Source of the DNA: Cytophagales bacterium
GTDB taxonomy: Bacteria; Bacteroidota; Bacteroidia; Cytophagales; MED-G16
Assembly: GCA_029940715.1 (NCBI GenBank)
Contig: JAPYTU010000030.1
Coordinates: 1 to 9,645 of the forward strand
Direction: 5' to 3'
Length of the DNA stretch: 9,645 bases
Position 1 is the stretch's first letter; each line of letters begins with the position of its first letter. The position numbers and the translations under genes were made by a program. Under the pieces are notes generated by a model. The model saw only the letters and a list, made by a program, of their open reading frames with translations, ran no database searches and had not been told where the DNA came from. Below, one piece after another: positions 1-5,694 of this stretch.

Positions 1-481
1 AATTTTTGTTTTGACGTGTACTGCACCACTTAACTGGTTAATTCAGAAAAATATATTAGAGGAAGGTTCATTGGTTTGGATTAGTCCTCAATTTAAAAGT
101 ATTGACCTTACATTTTTACAGCTTTTGATGTTTATCGCTGTTATAGCTTCTTTTGTCCAGCTTGTAGAGATGGTGATAGAGAAGTTTTCTCCTACTCTCT
201 ATGGATCTCTTGGTATATTTCTTCCACTTATAGCAGTAAACTGTTCGATACTTGGTGGTTCACTTTTCATGGTACAGAGAGATTTTAATCTATCTGAAGC
301 AACAGCATTTGGATTTGGTAGTGGTTTAGGTTTTTATCTTGCTATCATTGCACTAGCGGCAATTAGAGAAAAATTAAAATATTCAAACGTTCCTTCTGGG
401 CTCAAAGGTTTAGGAATCACTATGCTTCTAACTGGTCTTATGGGACTAGCCTTTAAAACATTTATTGGAATGACATTATAA
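1..481 (+). CDS. nqrE: Na+-translocating NADH:quinone reductase subunit E, 5'-partial
   Basis: NqrE is a polytopic inner-membrane subunit of the sodium-pumping NADH:ubiquinone/menaquinone reductase (Na+-NQR), which oxidises NADH and exports Na+. The reading frame is open to the left edge (first whole codon at base 2), so the TTG at 11 is an internal leucine and the true start lies outside; about 50 or more N-terminal residues are missing. Family signatures seen: VEMVIEKFSPTLYGSLG, GIFLPLIAVNCSILGG, VQRDF, GFGSG and IREKLKYSNVP, with several hydrophobic helices. The cysteine of VNCS (codon 242-244) corresponds to the conserved NqrE cysteine that, with cysteines of NqrD, binds an iron centre inside the membrane; the partner cysteine lies upstream of the window. 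The distance from this cysteine to the C-terminus (78 residues) equals that in the Vibrio protein as I remember it, so the 3' end is complete. The insertion between the NWL and DLTFL segments is typical of Bacteroidota. Oddly, nqrF does not follow. Confidence 0.96.
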   Translation, partial: IFVLTCTAPLNWLIQKNILEEGSLVWISPQFKSIDLTFLQLLMFIAVIASFVQLVEMVIEKFSPTLYGSLGIFLPLIAVNCSILGGSLFMVQRDFNLSEATAFGFGSGLGFYLAIIALAAIREKLKYSNVPSGLKGLGITMLLTGLMGLAFKTFIGMTL

Positions 482-506
482 TTTTCTTATATTGAATTAA
501 ATATCT

Positions 507-1058
507 ATGAGCAATTTACTTAATAACTTTCTTAGAGGTTTACTTTTGCTGGTTCCTATGGCAGGTGCTATCTATGTTGTCTGGTACTTGTATGACTTTC
601 TCGATAATCTTATCAAGATTCCATTCCTAAATTATCCTGGAGTAAGCTTTGTAGCTGTAATTATATTTATAACATTATTTGGTTCAGTTGCTAGAAGATA
701 TAATACTGGTATTGTTGACTTGTTTGAAGGATTAATAGCTAATATACCATTACTTAATCTGATATACTCTTCTATTAAAGATTTGATGACTTCTTTTATG
801 GGAGATGAAAAAAAATTCAATAAGCCAGTACTTGTTAAAATGGATGGCGGTATTTATAAACCAGGTTTTATTACGAGTAAAGATCTAGATGAAATTGGTA
901 TGCCTGGTTATGTTAGTGTATACTTACCCCATTCTTATAATATTAGTGGAAATGTTTATTTAGTAGATAAAAAAAATATAAAATCTATCAACAACAAATC
1001 TTCAGAAGTAATGAAGTATATTGTTTCTGGTGGAATTTCTGGAAGTGTAAAAATCTAG
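507..1058 (+). CDS. DUF502 (COG2928) family membrane protein
   Basis: A 183-residue protein of the DUF502 family (COG2928, Pfam PF04367), which is widespread in bacteria and includes the plant COV/LCV proteins; its biochemical role in bacteria is not established. Two membrane helices are visible, at about residues 8-28 and 45-61. The soluble part carries the family hallmarks: NIPLLNLIYSSIKD (79-92), PGFITS (119-124), YLPHSYNISGNVYLV (139-153) and VSGG (173-176). Length is within, or slightly below, the usual 190-220. The ATG at 507 puts the first helix at the N-terminus without a cleavable signal, as expected. It starts 25 bases after nqrE and ends 5 bases before the rhodanese gene, so it is probably co-transcribed with both. 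The family assignment is secure; no function is inferred beyond inner-membrane localisation. Confidence 0.9.
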   Translation: MSNLLNNFLRGLLLLVPMAGAIYVVWYLYDFLDNLIKIPFLNYPGVSFVAVIIFITLFGSVARRYNTGIVDLFEGLIANIPLLNLIYSSIKDLMTSFMGDEKKFNKPVLVKMDGGIYKPGFITSKDLDEIGMPGYVSVYLPHSYNISGNVYLVDKKNIKSINNKSSEVMKYIVSGGISGSVKI

Positions 1059-1063
1059 GTATC

Positions 1064-1381
1064 ATGAAAAGCATTTCTCCAATGGAATTAAAGGCTATGA
1101 TGGATTCAGGAAATGAATTTCAACTAATAGATATAAGGGACGATTATGAGTATAATATATGTTGTATAGGAGGTGAAAAAATTAATATGTATTCTATACC
1201 TGATAATATTGATAAGATAAGTAGAAATAATAAAGTTATAATTTATTGTAGAACTGGATTGAGAAGTGGAAATATTGTCAAATTTTTGGAAGAATCTTTT
1301 TCTTTTGATAACGTCTATAATTTAGATGGTGGAATTTTGAGGTGGAGGGATGATGTTGATTCTTCTTTAGTTTCTTATTAG
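1064..1381 (+). CDS. single-domain rhodanese-like sulfurtransferase
   Basis: A 105-residue stand-alone rhodanese domain, probably cytoplasmic since no signal peptide is seen. Rhodaneses carry a persulfide on an active-site cysteine and pass sulfane sulfur to acceptors such as cyanide, thiols or sulfur-relay proteins; the physiological partner here cannot be read from the sequence. Visible landmarks: LIDIRDDYEY (21-30) for the CH2A-type region, the active-site loop CRTGLRS with Cys62, and the C-terminal YNLDGGILRW signature. The loop has the six-residue size expected for sulfur-binding rhodaneses rather than the seven-residue Cdc25 type. Cys33 and Cys34 form a vicinal pair where relatives, as I recall them, have one cysteine. 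The ATG at 1064 lies 5 bases after the DUF502 stop, pointing to a shared message. Transcription may stop in the following 83-base gap (1382-1464), in which I see no clear hairpin or promoter. Confidence 0.9.
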   Translation: MKSISPMELKAMMDSGNEFQLIDIRDDYEYNICCIGGEKINMYSIPDNIDKISRNNKVIIYCRTGLRSGNIVKFLEESFSFDNVYNLDGGILRWRDDVDSSLVSY

Positions 1382-1464
1382 TATATGAAAAAGTATTATG
1401 TCATATTTTGTTAAGTTAAAGTATTTAAAAAAATCATTTAGTTATTTAAAAGTTTTATGTTTTA

Positions 1465-1701
1465 ATGAGATTAATTAAAAATCTTTTTAGAGGTGATATA
1501 AATGTTACCATTTTTGATTTTGGATTAAAGTATGTCGTTAAGTTTGAATATTCTGGAATGGAGCAAACTTTTAAGCTTGATAAGTTTGAAATTGGAGATG
1601 CAGATAAATTAGAAGAATCTCTTAATGATGAACTAATAAGTTCAGTTAAGGATAGGTTTGATGAAATGAGTAAAGAATTTAAAAAATTTTATAAACTATG
1701 A
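1465..1701 (+). CDS. small conserved-looking hypothetical protein (78 aa)
   Basis: I do not recognise this protein. It has 78 residues, no signal peptide, no membrane helix and no cysteine. The first half (about 12-40) alternates hydrophobic and polar residues in a pattern that suggests two or three beta strands (NVTIFDF, KYVVKFEY, MEQTFKLDKF). The second half (about 45-78) looks like one or two charged amphipathic helices rich in Glu, Asp and Lys. The start is supported by an in-frame stop at 1447-1449 and absence of another upstream ATG. Reality as a gene is supported by its codon use resembling the neighbours and by the ATGA stop/start overlap with the downstream hydrolase gene, the usual sign of translational coupling. 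The 83-base gap before it could hold its promoter, but I see no good TAnnTTTG element there. A soluble alpha/beta protein of unknown role is as far as the sequence goes. Confidence 0.7.
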   Translation: MRLIKNLFRGDINVTIFDFGLKYVVKFEYSGMEQTFKLDKFEIGDADKLEESLNDELISSVKDRFDEMSKEFKKFYKL

Positions 1702-2468
1702 AAAAAAATATTTTCTTCATATTAATTATATTTTATTCTTTTAATACAATTAGTCAGAAAAGAGATAAAACAGATTTTTTAAAATTGCAATTTTCTATAG
1801 ATAATAAATCTATTAATTACAGACTTTTAAAACCTTATTATGAAACTACTGATAATGTTCCCTTAGTTATATTTTTACATGGAAGTGGAGAGAGGGGTAA
1901 CGATAATGAAATGCAGCTTATTCATGGAGCAAACTTTTTTTTAAAAGAGACAGAAAAAAAAGAGTTTAATAGCTATGTCATGTTACCTCAGTGTCCAAAA
2001 AATAATAGGTGGTCTTCTCATAAAGTTGATCCCTGGGTTTTTGGTCATCATAATAAAACGAAAGATATTTCACATTACGGATCTCTTGTAATCAAATTAA
2101 TTGAGAGTTTAATTAAAAATAATAATATTGATTCAGATAGAATTTATATTTCAGGTCTTTCTATGGGAGGGTATGGAACGTTTGACCTTGTATCTTATAG
2201 ACCAGATCTTTTTGCAGCTGCAGCTCCAATATGTGGAGGAGCAGATTTAGAGCTCCTTAAAAATGCTTTAGATGTTCCATTTTGGATTTTTCATGGAGAT
2301 GCAGATAGCGTAGTCCCTGTAGAATATTCTCAAAATGCTTTTAAGTTACTTGTATCTAAAAATAATAAACATAGATACACTGAGTATAAGGATGTGAATC
2401 ATAATTCTTGGGATTATGTATTTAAGGAGGAAGATTATTTTAAATGGATGTTTTCTAAATCAAAATAA
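1698..2468 (+). CDS. secreted alpha/beta hydrolase, COG4099 type (esterase/predicted peptidase)
   Basis: A 256-residue serine hydrolase resembling COG4099 proteins (often labelled predicted peptidase, phospholipase or prolyl-oligopeptidase-family protein). The N-terminus (Met-Lys-Lys, then a hydrophobic run to about residue 19, ending TISQ) is a good Sec signal peptide without a lipobox cysteine, so the enzyme should be exported to the periplasm or beyond. The core shows the oxyanion-region loop HGSGERG (61-67), MLPQCP (95-100), RIYISGLSMGGYG (148-160) with nucleophile Ser155, APICGGAD (176-183), HGDADSVVP (199-207) with probable catalytic Asp203, and DVNHNSWD (232-239) with His235. All three triad residues are intact. 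The substrate is unknown; related enzymes act on carboxylic or carbohydrate-linked esters. Its ATG overlaps the stop of the 78-residue gene by 4 bases (ATGA). An A8 tract begins at codon 2 (1701-1708). The downstream gap of 88 bases contains only an AT-only 7-bp inverted repeat, too weak to call a terminator. Confidence 0.88.
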   Translation: MKKNIFFILIIFYSFNTISQKRDKTDFLKLQFSIDNKSINYRLLKPYYETTDNVPLVIFLHGSGERGNDNEMQLIHGANFFLKETEKKEFNSYVMLPQCPKNNRWSSHKVDPWVFGHHNKTKDISHYGSLVIKLIESLIKNNNIDSDRIYISGLSMGGYGTFDLVSYRPDLFAAAAPICGGADLELLKNALDVPFWIFHGDADSVVPVEYSQNAFKLLVSKNNKHRYTEYKDVNHNSWDYVFKEEDYFKWMFSKSK

Positions 2469-2490
2469 TCTTTATTTTTCAATTATAATA

Positions 2491-2524
2491 TTTGTTTTCT
2501 TATTTTTTTCTTACCATTTATTTG
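2491..2524 (+). promoter_or_regulatory. possible Bacteroidota-type promoter for addAB
   Basis: In the 88-base gap before addA, TTTG at 2491-2494 is followed 22 bases later by TTTATTTG at 2517-2524. This resembles the Bacteroidota primary sigma consensus (TTTG or TTG, about 17-23 bases, TAnnTTTG) with one mismatch in the second element. A transcript would begin near 2530 and leave a leader of about 26 bases. The region is so T-rich that chance matches are likely; the gap after the hydrolase gene is the main argument that addAB has its own promoter. Confidence 0.27.
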
Positions 2525-2556
2525 TATTTTGTAGATCATCTTTTATTATAAAATAA

Positions 2557-5500
2557 ATGAGTGTAAAGCCTTTTTTAGTATATAAATCATCGGCAGGTTC
2601 TGGGAAAACATATACTTTATCAAAGAACTATATACGACTAGCTCTTAAGAGTACATTTTATTTCAAAAGGATACTTGCAGTTACGTTTACAAATAAGGCA
2701 GCAGAAGAGATGAAATCTAGAATTCTTGAGATGATAGATGATATTAAAAAGGGAAAAGACAAGCGATTAATTATAGAATTTTCTCAGTATTATAATGTGA
2801 ATCATGAGGAGATAATCAAAAGAGCTACAAAGCTTCAAACTTCTATCATCCATAACTATTCTTATTTTTCAATAAGTACGATAGATACATTTTTCTATGG
2901 AATCATTCAATCTTTTACTAGGGATTTAAAGTTTAGAGGAGTTTTTAATATTGAGATGGATCATGAACTTGTAATTAATGAGGTGGTAGCAAGATTTTTA
3001 TCTAATCTAGAAAAGGGTAGTCCCATTTCAAGATGGCTAACAGAGTTTTCTCGTGAAAGACTATCTCAGGAGAAAGATTTTTTAGTAGTGCAAGAGATTA
3101 AAAATATTGCGAAAAATCTTTTTTCAGAGGAGTACAAGGTTCTTGTTCCAAAACTTAAAAATGCAAATTATGTAAAGGATGTAAAAGGGTTAAAAACATA
3201 CATATACCAAACAAGGAAAGAATTTAAGAAAAAGGTGGTATTAAAAGCAAAAAATATTTATGATTCTATCTTATCAAATAATTGTTCTGTGGAAGATTTT
3301 AGCCATAAGTCTTCAGGGGTCGCAGGTTTTATCTTTAAATCTTCTAATGGAGTAATTGTAGAACCTGGAATTAGGATTATAAAATGTTCGGATTCATCGG
3401 AAAATTGGATTAGCAAGTCTTTTGATAGAAAGTATGAATTGAAAAAGTTTATTGAAAAAGAATTGATGGTTCCATTTAAAGAACTTATAAGTATCTATGA
3501 AAATGGTATAGTTTCTTATAATACTGCAAGTGAGTTAAATAATTATTTGTATGCTTTTGGGATTTTGGGTGAATTATATAAAAATGTTATTGATTATAGA
3601 GATGAGAATGAGGTGATTTTAATTTCAGATCTTTCTGAGTTACTGAAAGAGATAATTAGTAATGATAACGTGCCATTTATATTTGAGAAAGTAGGAAACA
3701 GATTTAGCAATTTTTTAATTGATGAGTTTCAGGATACAAGTCTTTTTCAGTGGGAAAATTTTAAACCATTGATTCATGAATCTCTAAGTTCTGGAGATGA
3801 AAATCTTATTGTTGGTGATATAAAGCAAAGTATTTATCGTTGGAGGGGATCAAAATCTACTATTATGCAGAAAAGTGTTCATGATGATATGGATCCTAAA
3901 TCGATTTCTGTGAATTATTTAAAAAATAACTGGAGAAGTGCTGAAGTGATAATAGATTTTAATAATACCTTTTTCTCAGAAATATCTAAAATATTTTCTG
4001 AGAAAAATATATGTTCTGAATTGAAAAAGATATATAACGATGAGCTTATACAAGAAGTTATACAGGAGAATAAAAATCAAGGATTTGTACAGGTAAAGTT
4101 TAATCTTTCTAATAAAACATTTCACGAAGCAGGAGTTTATTTTACTCTTGATACAATAAGATATTTACAGGATTTAGGATCTTCTCCTAGAGATATTGGA
4201 ATAATAGTAAGAAATAATAAAGAGGCAAAAATTATAGCAGAAGCTTTACTTTTAGAGTCTTTAAATAAAAATTCTATGTATAATTATAATCATGTATCTG
4301 CAGATGCATTAGATATAAAATCGGCTTCTGTTGTTCGTTTTTGTATTAGCATTTTTAGATATTTTATTAATTTTAAAGATAGATTAGCACTTTCTGAAAT
4401 TGTGTATTTTTATTGTAATAAAGTAAAAAAATCTGAAAATAACTCGCACTTTGTATTTACTAATGAGGATAAGTTAAAAGAACTCCCTAAAGAATTTTAT
4501 AGAGATATAAATACTATTTCAAGATTACCAATCTATGAAATGGTAGAGCGTATTATTAGAATTTTCAAATTAAATGGTCTTCCAGATCAAATCCCTTATT
4601 TGCAATCTTTTCAGGATATAGTATTGGAATTTAAAAGAAATAACAATGGTGACCTTATATCCTTTTTAAAATGGTGGGAAAAGAATAACAATAAAACTTT
4701 AGAAATCTCTAAACAGATTGATGCCATTAGTCTTATAACAATTCATAAGTCTAAAGGTTTGGAATTTGAGAACGTAATAATTCCATTTTGTGATTGGAAG
4801 CTTGATCATGATACTAGAGGGTCAAAAGATAAGTTTTTGTGGGTAGATCTTAAAAAATTAGACTCGAATTTTGAATTTCCTTTTCCTTTAAAGTACAAGT
4901 CTAAACATTCTAATACTATTTATTTAGAAGAGTTTTATAGGGAGAAAATAAAGGCATATAATGATAACATCAATCTTTTATATGTTGCATTAACAAGACC
5001 AAGGTCTACACTTTTTATTCATTCTAGGAAGAAAGGAACTTTAATTAGTAACGTTTCTGACGTGTTGTATAAACATTTAGAAAATAAACTTATAGAAAAG
5101 AAAGATTTTATGTTGTACGAATCTGGACATCTTATAAAGAAAGAAAATAGTAGTATCCATGAAAAACCTTATATGATGGAATCTTATATTTCTTCTCCAT
5201 GGAATGGTAGAGTAAGAATTAAAAAAACATTAGATGAACTTATAACTTCAGAAAAACAAAAAGCATTGATAGAAAGAGGAAAAAAAATGCATAATATATT
5301 ATATCATATAAAAAGTTTTAATGATTTAGAAGAAGGTCTTGATATTTCTATAAATAAAAATATTATTGTTTCTAGTGAGAGAAAAGATTTTAAATATGTT
5401 CTTAATAAAATATTAAAAAATAAAGACATAAGACCATTTTTTAATCCATACAAAAAATCTAATAATGAAATAGAAGTCCTTGATAAAAATGGAGAAGTAT

Positions 5501-5694
5501 TCAGACTGGACAGGGTAGTTGAGATTGAAAAAAATCATCTTGTGGTTTTAGATTATAAAACCGGTGAAGAAGAAGATTTTCATAGAGGACAAGTGACGAA
5601 TTATAAAAATCTTCTTAAGTCTTTGCACTACAAAAATGTGAGTGGTTATTTGATATATTTAGATTCTAACAAATTAATTTTTGTAAATGAGTAA
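2557..5694 (+). CDS. addA: AddA-type helicase-nuclease (UvrD/RecB-like)
   Basis: A 1045-residue SF1A (UvrD/Rep) helicase with a C-terminal RecB-family nuclease, expected to pair with the next gene's product to unwind and trim DNA double-strand ends before RecA loading. Helicase motifs in order: Walker A SAGSGKTY (12-19, Lys17), TFTNKAAEEMK (43-53), STIDTFF (107-113), Walker B LIDEFQDT with Asp389/Glu390, VGDIKQSIYRWRG (419-431), NNWRS (457-461), ITIHKSKGLEF (727-737) and YVALTRPR (809-816, Arg814). The nuclease has His912, then Asp985, Asp999-Tyr-Lys1001 and Gln1012/Tyr1016, so the PD-(D/E)XK site is complete. It is shorter than Bacillus AddA (about 1230), as is common for the Bacteroidota form. 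The ATG at 2557 places Walker A right at the N-terminus, as in relatives. The stop overlaps the addB start by 8 bases. RecB is the alternative name, but the nuclease-bearing partner points to AddAB. Confidence 0.94.
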   Translation: MSVKPFLVYKSSAGSGKTYTLSKNYIRLALKSTFYFKRILAVTFTNKAAEEMKSRILEMIDDIKKGKDKRLIIEFSQYYNVNHEEIIKRATKLQTSIIHNYSYFSISTIDTFFYGIIQSFTRDLKFRGVFNIEMDHELVINEVVARFLSNLEKGSPISRWLTEFSRERLSQEKDFLVVQEIKNIAKNLFSEEYKVLVPKLKNANYVKDVKGLKTYIYQTRKEFKKKVVLKAKNIYDSILSNNCSVEDFSHKSSGVAGFIFKSSNGVIVEPGIRIIKCSDSSENWISKSFDRKYELKKFIEKELMVPFKELISIYENGIVSYNTASELNNYLYAFGILGELYKNVIDYRDENEVILISDLSELLKEIISNDNVPFIFEKVGNRFSNFLIDEFQDTSLFQWENFKPLIHESLSSGDENLIVGDIKQSIYRWRGSKSTIMQKSVHDDMDPKSISVNYLKNNWRSAEVIIDFNNTFFSEISKIFSEKNICSELKKIYNDELIQEVIQENKNQGFVQVKFNLSNKTFHEAGVYFTLDTIRYLQDLGSSPRDIGIIVRNNKEAKIIAEALLLESLNKNSMYNYNHVSADALDIKSASVVRFCISIFRYFINFKDRLALSEIVYFYCNKVKKSENNSHFVFTNEDKLKELPKEFYRDINTISRLPIYEMVERIIRIFKLNGLPDQIPYLQSFQDIVLEFKRNNNGDLISFLKWWEKNNNKTLEISKQIDAISLITIHKSKGLEFENVIIPFCDWKLDHDTRGSKDKFLWVDLKKLDSNFEFPFPLKYKSKHSNTIYLEEFYREKIKAYNDNINLLYVALTRPRSTLFIHSRKKGTLISNVSDVLYKHLENKLIEKKDFMLYESGHLIKKENSSIHEKPYMMESYISSPWNGRVRIKKTLDELITSEKQKALIERGKKMHNILYHIKSFNDLEEGLDISINKNIIVSSERKDFKYVLNKILKNKDIRPFFNPYKKSNNEIEVLDKNGEVFRLDRVVEIEKNHLVVLDYKTGEEEDFHRGQVTNYKNLLKSLHYKNVSGYLIYLDSNKLIFVNE

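Noticed and set aside
11..13. TTG as the start of nqrE
   Set aside because: The frame continues upstream to the window edge with residues (Ile-Phe-Val before Leu) that fit the NqrE family, so this is an internal codon of a truncated gene.
632..820. 62-codon open frame on the minus strand
   Set aside because: It lies wholly inside the DUF502 gene, opposite strand, with no recognisable protein character.
1385..1414. Nine-codon reading frame starting MKKYY in the 83-base gap after the rhodanese
   Set aside because: Too short and without any supporting context; probably chance.
1382..1464. Promoter or structured RNA in the gap between rhodanese and the 78-residue gene
   Set aside because: Only imperfect fragments of TAnnTTTG (for example TATGTTTT just before the ATG) and no stable hairpin; nothing I can support.
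2462..2478. Inverted repeat AAAATAA / TTATTTT with a 3-base loop after the hydrolase gene
   Set aside because: The stem is A/T only, partly inside the coding region, and expected by chance in sequence this AT-rich; not credible as an intrinsic terminator.
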